64,000 nucleotides of DNA from Parabacteroides distasonis (GTDB lineage Bacteria; Bacteroidota; Bacteroidia; Bacteroidales; Tannerellaceae), in contig JAFBIU010000001.1 in NCBI GenBank assembly GCA_021531775.1, positions 1 to 64,000 of the forward strand, given 5' to 3'. Below, one piece after another: positions 35,664-42,897 of the stretch. The stretch's first letter is position 1; every line of letters starts with the position of its first letter. A model generated the notes under the pieces. That model was not told the origin of the DNA, ran no database searches, and saw only the letters and a list, made by a program, of their open reading frames with translations. Made by a program: the position numbers and the translations under genes.

Positions 35664-36007
35664 AATCTGATTGTTTCCAATTTGATTGCAAGGTTACGAT
35701 ATTTATTTTACTTCTCCAAATATCTCTGCCTCTTTCACTCTTAGAATTAATCAGCTAAAATGTTTGGGGCAACGTTGTCACGCTTGTCATGTGATCATCT
35801 TGTCAAAGTAGATTCTCGAACCTTGGAAGGTTTTTCCCTTATATAATTAATGTACGCGCGTACATTAATTATTATATATAACAAGGAAAAATGAGTTGGG
35901 AAAGTGACAAGGGAAAATCGCCATTTTTAGGCGGTTTTAGGCTGGTTTTTGCCTGTTTAGAGTGTCTCCTTTAGTTTGCTTTGATTTGTAAATAATTGGT
36001 TTATAGG
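35664..36007. other. gene-free interval with palindrome
   Basis: No gene is supported. The interval carries the mntA promoter region, a stretch with repeated TTGTCA-like words (about 35770-35820) and the second copy of the GC-core palindrome (35843-35872). Confidence 0.55.
35843..35872. repeat. dispersed palindrome, copy 2
   Basis: A perfect 30-bp palindrome with centre TGTACGCGCGTACA, extended by ATAATTAA and TTAATTAT. It is preceded by TTTTTCCCTTATAT, similar to the flank of copy 1 at 2776-2795. Confidence 0.75.
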
Positions 36008-36553
36008 ATGGTTTTCAAAATCCGGGGATATAAAAGGGTGAAGAAGGCTCAACCTAACAAATTTGTTGTCCATGTGATTACTGGTAAGTTCGTATCGACT
36101 AATATCTATGAGAATAATTTGGCTGACGAATTTACATTCACAATGGCTGAATCTCCGAAGTATGCATGCTTCTTGGATCCGGCTAAGGCAGACAATGATA
36201 CTGTATTCATTGGCTTCTATAAGAATACTGCTATTTATAAGTATTCATACGCTGGTAACACTTACACTCGTCTGTTCTTCGTTGACACTAAATGTACAAA
36301 AGATCAGATCATCGTTTTGAAGAACAACGGTAAGGAGAGTGACAAGTTTGCAGAAACCGATTTGAACAAAAACCGTGCATTGTTCGCATTCGAAGGCTGA
36401 ACCTTCTTATTACACTCGTTCAATGAAGGCTACAGGTCAGGATGTAACTGCAAACGAGGCTGTAGCTCTTCTGACAACGTAACAATCGCTGCTCCGGCAG
36501 GTATCGCAGTCGTAACAGTTGACGGTGAAGCTACTAAGGTAGTTGTAAAATAA
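36008..36553 (+). pseudogene. decayed DUF6383-tailed secreted-protein gene
   Basis: The open frame from ATG 36008 runs to a TGA at 36398-36400. Dropping one G near 36396 restores AEPSYYTRSMKATGQDVTAN, followed by the EAVA that opens the DUF6383 tail. At 36466 about 38 codons of the tail are missing, joined at a GTAGCT word present at both sides of the lost piece, and the frame shifts again. The rest (SDNVTIAAPAGIAVVTVDGE...KVVVK, ending at 36553) matches the tails of the two giant genes. There is no signal peptide. So this is the 3' remnant of a third family member with two lesions. The body is not similar to the 3113 and 7074 genes. Confidence 0.8.
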
Positions 36554-36570
36554 CTAAACTGAAATCGACA

Positions 36571-36596
36571 AGGGGTGGGACAAACGTCCCACCCTT
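36571..36596 (+). terminator. hairpin after the decayed DUF6383 gene
   Basis: GGGTGGGAC (36573-36581) pairs with GTCCCACCC (36586-36594) around AAAC. There is little T-run. Confidence 0.65.
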
Positions 36597-36654
36597 AGTT
36601 CATAATCAGTGGTGCCGTGCGGATGGCAACATCCAAGTAACCCGCGAGGGGGAA

Positions 36655-36734
36655 TGAATGGCATCTAAAAATATTAATACTAGAGTAAAAATAAAGTTCT
36701 TGCTGCCGGTAACGCTGTGAAGCCTTACCGGCAG
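36655..36734 (-). repeat. reversed copy of a giant-gene leader
   Basis: Read leftward, a hairpin (36734-36703, CTGCCGGTAA/TTACCGGCAG) is followed by CAAGAACTTTATTTTTA and then TAGTATTAATATTT. The last 14 bases match the leader of the gene at 3113, and hairpin plus AAGAACTT matches the layout before the gene at 7074. No open gene follows leftward; only TGATTATGAAC then TAA near 36600. The hairpin also reads as a terminator on the plus strand (TTTTGC after it). Confidence 0.5.
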
Positions 36735-36760
36735 TTTTGCATTAGCCTCCATCCTTCTTG

Positions 36761-36825
36761 AATTATACCCATTCTGATATAATTACAATAATGAAACAAT
36801 AAATTATACCCATACTGATATAATA
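36761..36825 (+). promoter_or_regulatory. twin operator sites for the HTH gene
   Basis: AATTATACCCAT(T/A)CTGATA followed by TAAT occurs at 36761 and 36802, 41 bases apart, with AATTATA/TATAAT arms in inverted order. The second copy covers the expected -33 region of the promoter at 36840. That layout fits autorepression by the HTH protein encoded at 36876. Confidence 0.6.
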
Positions 36826-36839
36826 CAGAAGATTTGTAC

Positions 36840-36847
36840 TAACTTTG
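36840..36847 (+). promoter_or_regulatory. promoter -7 box for the HTH gene
   Basis: TAACTTTG, 28 bases before the ATG at 36876. Confidence 0.5.
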
Positions 36848-36875
36848 TACCCGAAAAGGTATAAAGTATGATGCT

Positions 36876-37082
36876 ATGAATAATCTTTCTACTACGGTCA
36901 AAATGTTGCGAAAGCAATATAATCTGACGCAAGAAGAACTATCCTTGAAGTCGGGAGTGGGATTGCGCTTTGTGCGAGACTTAGAACAAGGCAAGGAAAC
37001 GCTACGTCTTGATAAAGTGAATCAACTCCTGGACTTTTTCAATTATGAAATGATTGCCACTCAAAAAAATAGTCATCCATGA
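36876..37082 (+). CDS. HipB-like HTH antitoxin/regulator
   Basis: This 68-aa protein is a single XRE-type helix-turn-helix domain: LRKQYNLTQEELSLKSGVG (about 11-29) and FVRDLEQGKETLRLDKVNQL. Small proteins of this form are the DNA-binding antitoxins of hipBA modules and repress their own promoter. The stop overlaps an ATG (ATGA, 37079-37082) that opens a clear HipA-like N-terminus, confirming the assignment. Because the toxin gene is destroyed, it may now be a solitary repressor. Confidence 0.8.
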   Translation: MNNLSTTVKMLRKQYNLTQEELSLKSGVGLRFVRDLEQGKETLRLDKVNQLLDFFNYEMIATQKNSHP

Positions 37083-37254
37083 GACAAGCCCATATATTTT
37101 ACAAAGATCAATTGGCTGGGATCCTGACAGAAAGCGATGCAGGGTATGAATTCGCTATTTGACACTCTCCATGATCCGAATGCTACCCGAAGTGGAACAA
37201 CGCATCCATTTTTTTCAAAAAGTAATCGGTGGAGAATTGGATTACTTCAATTAA
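37079..37254 (+). pseudogene. destroyed hipA-like toxin gene
   Basis: MRQAHIFYKDQLAGILTESD and seven more residues match the start of small HipA N-terminal domain proteins, then TGA at 37160-37162 ends the frame after 27 codons. The following bases would read LTLS if about four bases were restored, like the family's ISLTLP word. A second frame then continues LPEVEQRIHFFQKVIGGELD to a TAA near 37254. An intact gene should be several times longer. I infer internal deletion plus frameshift; identity of the last piece is uncertain. Confidence 0.6.
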
Positions 37255-37266
37255 TGCGTATATTTG
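37237..37266 (+). promoter_or_regulatory. promoter of carB
   Basis: TTG (37237-37239), 19 bases, TATATTTG (37259-37266): a good Bacteroidetes promoter 39 bases before the carB ATG. Confidence 0.65.
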
Positions 37267-37305
37267 CTTTCACATAAAAAAACAGCAAAAAATAACATAT
37301 AAAAC

Positions 37306-40300
37306 ATGAATCATCATTCACAAGCAATCAAGAAAGTACTGGTATTAGGCTCAGGAGCCTTGAAGATCGGTCAGGCGGGTGAGTTTGACTATTCGGGGTC
37401 CCAAGCGTTGAAGGCACTACGCGAAGAGGGGATCAGCTCGGTGCTGATCAATCCTAACATTGCCACAATCCAAACTTCGGAAGGTGTTGCTGATCGGGTC
37501 TATTTCCTGCCGATTACACCCTATTTCGTGGAAGAGGTAATCAAGAAGGAGAAACCCAATGGTATTCTGTTGGCATTCGGTGGACAAACCGCCCTGAACT
37601 GCGGTACGGAATTGTATAACAACGGCACCTTGGCCAAGTATGGCGTGCAGGTGTTGGGTACTTCCGTCGAGGCCATCATGTACACCGAAGACCGTGACCT
37701 GTTTGTCAAGAAGTTGAACGAGATCGACATCAAGACTCCGGTAAGCCAGGCTGTCGAGAGTCTGGAGGATGCGGTGGCAGCTGCCCAGCGCATCGGTTAT
37801 CCGGTGATGGTACGTTCGGCTTATGCCTTGGGCGGTTTGGGAAGCGGTATCTGCCAGAATGAAAGCGACCTGCGTACGTTGGCAGAGAGTGCCTTTACCT
37901 ATTCACCCCAGATTCTCGTCGAGGAGTCGTTGAAGGGTTGGAAAGAGATTGAGTTTGAGGTGATCCGCGATAAGAACGACCATTGCTTTACCGTCGTAAG
38001 CATGGAGAATGTCGATCCGTTGGGCGTGCATACGGGCGAGAGTATCGTGGTGGCACCCACCTGTTCACTCAACAACCAGGAGTTGGAACTGTTGCAGGAT
38101 CTGTCGATCCGCGCGATCCGCCATTTGGGCATTGTGGGCGAATGTAACATCCAATATGCCTTCAATTCAGACACCTGTGACTATCGTGTGATCGAGGTAA
38201 ATGCCCGTTTGAGCCGTTCATCAGCCTTGGCTTCCAAAGCGAGTGGTTATCCGTTGGCTTTCGTGGCTGCCAAGTTGGCATTGGGCTACGGGCTGGATGA
38301 GATTGGCGAGATGGGTACACCCAACTCAGCCTACAAGGCTCCGGAGGTTGATTACATGATCGTGAAGATCCCGCGTTGGGACTTGACGAAGTTTGCCGGT
38401 GTGAGCCGTCTGATCGGTTCCAGCATGAAGTCGGTGGGCGAGATCATGTCTATCGGTAAGAGCTTCGAGGAGATCATCCAGAAGGGCTTGCGTATGATCG
38501 GACAGGGTATGCATGGTTTCGTAGGCAACAACGATGTAGAGTTTGCCGACCTGGATCAGGAGTTGGCCAATCCGACTGACCTGCGTATCTTCGCCATTGC
38601 CAAGGCGTTGGAGAAGGGGTATAGCATCGATCGTATCTACGAACTGACAAAGATCAATCCCTGGTTCATCGAACGGATGAAGCACATTGTGGATTATGCT
38701 GAGGTCTTGAAGCAGTATAACAAGATTGAGGAGTTGCCGGCTGATGTCTTGCTGGAAGCAAAACGGTTGGGCTTCTCGGACTTCCAGATTGCCCGATTCG
38801 TCGAGAATCCTTCCGGCAATATGGAGCAGGAGAATATCCGTGTGCGCAACTTGCGTAAGAAATTGGGTATTCTGCCGACTGTCAAGCGTATCAATACCAT
38901 CGCTTCCGAGCATCCGAGTCTGACGAACTACCTCTATCTGACCTACGATGGTACGGAACATGATATACCTTATTATAAGAATGACAAGAACGTGGTGATT
39001 TTGGGTTCCGGTGCCTACCGCATCGGTTCGTCTGTCGAGTTTGACTGGTGTTCGGTCAATGCCGCACAGACAGCTCGTAAGTTGGGCTACAAATCCATCA
39101 TGATCAACTATAATCCGGAAACAGTTTCGACGGACTATGACATGTGCGACCGCCTCTATTTCGATGAGTTGTCGTTCGAACGTGTATTGGACGTGATTGA
39201 CCTGGAGATACCGAAGGGCGTGGTGGTTTCTGTCGGTGGACAGATCCCGAACAACTTGGCCATGAAGCTCTACCGTCAGAATGTGCCTATCTTGGGTACT
39301 TCTCCCATCTCCATCGACCGGGCTGAAAACCGCCATAAGTTCTCGGCCATGTTGGATTCGTTGGGTATCGACCAGCCGCGTTGGGCTGAGCTGACCAGTA
39401 TGGAGGAGATCGATGACTTCATCGCAAAGGTGGGCTTCCCGATCCTGATCCGTCCGTCGTATGTCTTGTCGGGTGCTGCCATGAATGTCTGCCACACCAA
39501 GGAGCAGATGATCGAGTTCTTAGGCCTGGCTGCCAAGGTATCCAAAGAGTATCCGGTGGTTGTTTCCGAGTTTATGCAGGGAACGAAAGAGATCGAGTTT
39601 GATGCCGTGGCCCAGAATGGCGAAGTGGTGGAATATGCGATTTCCGAGCACATCGAGTTTGCCGGTGTACACTCTGGTGATGCCACTTTGGTCTTCCCGG
39701 CTCAGAAGATCTACTTCGAGACCGCCCGTCGCATCAAGAAGGTGAGCAAGATGATTGCGAAAGAGTTGAACATCAGTGGTCCGTTCAACATCCAGTTCTT
39801 GGCGAAGAACAACTTCGTGAAGGTGATCGAGTGTAACTTGCGTGCTTCCCGTAGTTTCCCGTTCGTTTCCAAGATCTTGAAGCGCAACTTCATCGAGACG
39901 GCTACCCGCATCATGCTGGATGCCCCCTATACGAAACCGGACAAGAGTGCGTTCGACATCGACTGGATTGGCGTGAAGGCCTCTCAGTTCTCGTTTGCCC
40001 GTCTGCACAAGGCCGACCCGGTATTGGGCGTGGATATGAGCTCTACGGGTGAGGTTGGCTGCATGGGCGACGACTTCAACGAAGCCCTGCTTTCGGCCAT
40101 GATTGCTGTCGGCAACAACATTCCGAAAAAGAATATCCTGGTCTCTTCCGGTGCTGCCAAGAGCAAGGTGGATCTGTTGGAACCCTGCCGTACGTTGGAT
40201 GCGAAGGGCTACACGATCTATGCAACGCATGGAACAGCCAAGTTCTTGAACGAGAATGGTATCAAGGCTACGGCTGTTTGCTGGCCGGATGAGGAGGGCG

Positions 40301-40527
40301 ACTTGAACATCATGGATCTCTTCACGAACCATGTCTTCGAGTTGGTTGTCAATATTCCGAAAGATCATAGCAAGCGTGAGTTGACCAATGGATATAAGAT
40401 CCGTCGGGCTGCGATCGACCATAATATTCCGTTGATCACCAACGCACGGTTGGCCAGTGCCTTTATCGATGCCTTCTGCCACATTGGCGAGCAGGACATC
40501 CAGATCAAGAGCTGGCAAGAGTATTAA
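37306..40527 (+). CDS. carB: carbamoyl-phosphate synthase large subunit
   Basis: The 1073-aa enzyme makes carbamoyl phosphate from bicarbonate, ammonia and two ATP for pyrimidine and arginine synthesis. Two homologous ATP-grasp halves are visible. The first starts KKVLVLGSGALKIGQAGEFDYSG and has ALGGLGSGI; the second starts NVVILGSGAYRIGSSVEFDW. Near the end comes the MGS-like regulatory domain (YTIYATHGTAKFLNENG). Length is standard. The small subunit carA is not adjacent. The gene is followed by a strong terminator at 40550-40590. Confidence 0.95.
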   Translation: MNHHSQAIKKVLVLGSGALKIGQAGEFDYSGSQALKALREEGISSVLINPNIATIQTSEGVADRVYFLPITPYFVEEVIKKEKPNGILLAFGGQTALNCGTELYNNGTLAKYGVQVLGTSVEAIMYTEDRDLFVKKLNEIDIKTPVSQAVESLEDAVAAAQRIGYPVMVRSAYALGGLGSGICQNESDLRTLAESAFTYSPQILVEESLKGWKEIEFEVIRDKNDHCFTVVSMENVDPLGVHTGESIVVAPTCSLNNQELELLQDLSIRAIRHLGIVGECNIQYAFNSDTCDYRVIEVNARLSRSSALASKASGYPLAFVAAKLALGYGLDEIGEMGTPNSAYKAPEVDYMIVKIPRWDLTKFAGVSRLIGSSMKSVGEIMSIGKSFEEIIQKGLRMIGQGMHGFVGNNDVEFADLDQELANPTDLRIFAIAKALEKGYSIDRIYELTKINPWFIERMKHIVDYAEVLKQYNKIEELPADVLLEAKRLGFSDFQIARFVENPSGNMEQENIRVRNLRKKLGILPTVKRINTIASEHPSLTNYLYLTYDGTEHDIPYYKNDKNVVILGSGAYRIGSSVEFDWCSVNAAQTARKLGYKSIMINYNPETVSTDYDMCDRLYFDELSFERVLDVIDLEIPKGVVVSVGGQIPNNLAMKLYRQNVPILGTSPISIDRAENRHKFSAMLDSLGIDQPRWAELTSMEEIDDFIAKVGFPILIRPSYVLSGAAMNVCHTKEQMIEFLGLAAKVSKEYPVVVSEFMQGTKEIEFDAVAQNGEVVEYAISEHIEFAGVHSGDATLVFPAQKIYFETARRIKKVSKMIAKELNISGPFNIQFLAKNNFVKVIECNLRASRSFPFVSKILKRNFIETATRIMLDAPYTKPDKSAFDIDWIGVKASQFSFARLHKADPVLGVDMSSTGEVGCMGDDFNEALLSAMIAVGNNIPKKNILVSSGAAKSKVDLLEPCRTLDAKGYTIYATHGTAKFLNENGIKATAVCWPDEEGDLNIMDLFTNHVFELVVNIPKDHSKRELTNGYKIRRAAIDHNIPLITNARLASAFIDAFCHIGEQDIQIKSWQEY

Positions 40528-40549
40528 TATAGTATAACTGATTAGAGCC

Positions 40550-40590
40550 ATCGTCAGGGGCGGCTGGATACCCGTCCCTGATGATTTTTT
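40550..40590 (+). terminator. terminator after carB
   Basis: ATCGTCAGGG(G)CGG pairs with CCCGTCCCTGATGAT, followed by seven T residues. Confidence 0.85.
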
Positions 40591-40600
40591 TATCATTACC

Positions 40601-42697
40601 ATGAATCGAGTGCTGACATATCTCTCCCTGCTGTGTGGGCTGTTGTGGGTTTGTCCGACACAGGTAGTGGCTGAAAACCAGTCGCCGGCACTCTATGTGC
40701 AAAACTATTCCGTCAGTGATTATCATGCCAGTTGTCAGAACTGGGATGTGGCCATAGCCCCTTGGGGTACCCTCTATGTGGCCAATAACTCCGGACTACT
40801 CTCTTTTGACGGGAATACCTGGATCTGCCACCAGACACCGGAGAAGGTGCCGGTCAAGCAGGTGACCATCTCCCACGACACCATCTACACCTACGACGAG
40901 AAACAGCATGCCTATTGGACCTACGACGAAGTGGGCAATCTGCATTATCAGCCGTTGGACGAACATCCGTCGCATATCTCCTATCGCCATCCGGTGGTGC
41001 ATTGTCCCTTGCCACCCTCGTTGCAACATCTGAAACCGACCGCCTGTGGGGAGACTGACCGTTACTTTTTCATCGGTACCGAACAGCAAGGGCTGATCGT
41101 GTTGAACCGAGCGGGTGAGTGGCTACTGACGCTCGATCAGGACAATCTGTTGCAAGATAATATGGTGCGCAATCTGGTCGTACAGGATCATACCCGTCTG
41201 TGGGTGGTCTTCGACAATGGCATCTCCTGCATCGATATCCAACCTCCTTTCACCATGTTAGGCAAGCGGCGGGAGGTCGGCAAGCTCGTGGAGGCAGCCT
41301 TGTGCCAGGATTCCATCCTGATACAGACCAATATAGGCTATTTCAAACGAAGTATCCACAATTTGGATGATACCTTCCGACCGATTCCGGCAGAGGAGGC
41401 TCATACGGTTCTCCAACATCGCACCTTTGCCAAAAGTTATCCGGGCCATCGCCTGTTGAAAGAGCAAGAGAGCTTGGGAGCCTTTTCGGAAGCGGAAGAG
41501 ATCTATCCGACTTCGCAAGAGGGACTCTATTGGCTAACCGTCGCCGATCAGGTGGCTTTGGCCGAGGAGAATCAGGGGCATTGGTCGATCAAAGGTCGGT
41601 TGATGCTTCGTAACTATGACATGCACTTGGTGACGAGCGGCACCAAACTCTTTCCGCTCAACGATACACTCTGTTTGGTTTCGACCATGGAGGGCCCTTT
41701 GTTGCTCCAGCCACTTCAACTGATCAGTAGCGGATTGGGTTCGTTTACCAGTCCCCGCTTCCGACGCATTGCTTACATGGATGAGGAGGGGACACATCTG
41801 ATCCATCCCCATCAGCATCGGATCCAATTGCCCAATGATTTCAAAGCACTCCGTTTGAGTGTCAGCACCACCATCTTTACCCCCATTCATCAGATCAGTT
41901 ATTGGTTGGATGGGGTATCTACCGAGTGGTCCGAGTGGCAGACCGATGGGAAGATGACCTTCTTGCAGTTGCCTACGGGACAATATAAGCTACATGTCCG
42001 GAAGTATGTCGTCAAGGGACCTTTCCCGGAACTGACCTTGGATATTGAGGTGCGTCCGGCTTGGTACAAGACAGTATGGGCCTATGTCGGCTACCTGATC
42101 CTGGGCTGGTTTATTCTGCTGATGGTGATCCGTCGGTTGCAAGGACAGCAACGGATTCGCCTGCAAGAGCAGCAACGGAAGCTGAAGGAGCAGCAGGAAA
42201 TCCAACAACAACAGGAGGAACAGCGGTTGCAGCAGTTGAAGAATGCGCAATTGGAGGCTGAACTGCAAAACAAGAATAACGAATTGACGCTACAGACAAC
42301 GGCTTTGGTGAAGCGTAACCAGGCCATCCAATCCTTCTTGACAGAACTGGAGCAACAGAAGGAGACGTTGGGCGATCGTTACCCTAATAAACTGTACAAC
42401 CGGTTGCGCTCCTTGATGGAGGATGCCCTGAATGACCAAGCTGACTGGTTGCAGTTTGAGACCTACTTCAACAGTGCCCACCATGATTTCATGGACCGCC
42501 TGCGCCAACAGTATGCCGATCTGACGACTGGTGACTTGCGTATCTGTTGCCTGTTGCGGATGAATCTTTCCACGAAGGAAATTGCCTCCCTCTTGAACGT
42601 TTCCATCCGGGCTATCGAGGTACGTCGCTACCGTTTGCGGAAGCGGATGAACCTGGATAACGACACAAACCTGGTTGATTTCTTACTCAAATTTTAG
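40601..42697 (+). CDS. membrane-bound sensor-regulator with Y_Y_Y and LuxR-type HTH
   Basis: This 698-aa protein has a signal peptide (to about VVAEN), then a shortened propeller-like sensor region. A Y_Y_Y-type domain follows (ISYWLDGVSTEWSEWQ...YKLHVRKYV), with one membrane segment near 495-515 (WAYVGYLILGWFILLMVI). A Gln/Glu-rich coiled coil spans about 515-600. The end is a LuxR-type HTH (DLRICCLLRMNLSTKEIASL...SIRAIEVRRYRLRKRM). This layout joins a periplasmic sensor directly to a cytosolic DNA-binding domain without a kinase. Related full-length proteins carry 14 propeller repeats; here the sensor part is shorter. The signal is unknown. It sits between carB and an oxidoreductase gene with separate terminators, so its target is not evident from context. 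Confidence 0.8.
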   Translation: MNRVLTYLSLLCGLLWVCPTQVVAENQSPALYVQNYSVSDYHASCQNWDVAIAPWGTLYVANNSGLLSFDGNTWICHQTPEKVPVKQVTISHDTIYTYDEKQHAYWTYDEVGNLHYQPLDEHPSHISYRHPVVHCPLPPSLQHLKPTACGETDRYFFIGTEQQGLIVLNRAGEWLLTLDQDNLLQDNMVRNLVVQDHTRLWVVFDNGISCIDIQPPFTMLGKRREVGKLVEAALCQDSILIQTNIGYFKRSIHNLDDTFRPIPAEEAHTVLQHRTFAKSYPGHRLLKEQESLGAFSEAEEIYPTSQEGLYWLTVADQVALAEENQGHWSIKGRLMLRNYDMHLVTSGTKLFPLNDTLCLVSTMEGPLLLQPLQLISSGLGSFTSPRFRRIAYMDEEGTHLIHPHQHRIQLPNDFKALRLSVSTTIFTPIHQISYWLDGVSTEWSEWQTDGKMTFLQLPTGQYKLHVRKYVVKGPFPELTLDIEVRPAWYKTVWAYVGYLILGWFILLMVIRRLQGQQRIRLQEQQRKLKEQQEIQQQQEEQRLQQLKNAQLEAELQNKNNELTLQTTALVKRNQAIQSFLTELEQQKETLGDRYPNKLYNRLRSLMEDALNDQADWLQFETYFNSAHHDFMDRLRQQYADLTTGDLRICCLLRMNLSTKEIASLLNVSIRAIEVRRYRLRKRMNLDNDTNLVDFLLKF

Positions 42698-42723
42698 AAT
42701 TCATCGTATAGATTTTAGATTTT

Positions 42724-42752
42724 CCTATTCTGTTTATAATGAATAGAATAGG
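42724..42752 (+). terminator. hairpin after the sensor-regulator gene
   Basis: CCTATTCT (42724-42731) pairs with AGAATAGG (42745-42752). No long T-run follows, so strength is uncertain. Confidence 0.45.
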
Positions 42753-42767
42753 ATAGGTTGTAGGTGG

Positions 42768-42819
42768 CTTGTGCAAGGAATGATGTAGCTGTTGAGCTAT
42801 TTTTTTTACCTTGCGCAAG
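42768..42819. promoter_or_regulatory. twin palindromes upstream of the SQR-like gene
   Basis: CTTGTGCAAG (42768-42777) and CTTGCGCAAG (42810-42819), both followed or preceded by GG/CC, are the same 10-bp palindrome spaced 42 bases, about four helix turns. They lie just upstream of the promoter at 42840-42870 and may bind a dimeric regulator. Confidence 0.45.
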
Positions 42820-42839
42820 TATAGTTGTGGCCTTTTTTA

Positions 42840-42870
42840 TTGATATATTTCAAGTAAAGTTGTTCCTTTG
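42840..42870 (+). promoter_or_regulatory. promoter of the SQR-like gene
   Basis: TTG (42840-42842), 20 bases, TTCCTTTG (42863-42870), one mismatch from TAnnTTTG; 27 bases before the ATG. Confidence 0.5.
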
Positions 42871-42897
42871 CTGTCAACAAAATGAACAGAGCGTATC

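Larger units (their letters stand above)
36554..36875. other. gene-free interval before the hipB-like gene
   Basis: Besides the two hairpins and the reversed leader, this interval holds twin operator-like repeats (36761-36784 and 36802-36825) and the promoter TAACTTTG (36840-36847). No coding region is supported. Confidence 0.6.

Noticed and set aside
38326-39495. 389-aa frame antisense to carB
   Set aside because: A shadow of carB; low complexity composition rich in His, Arg and Gln, no start signals.
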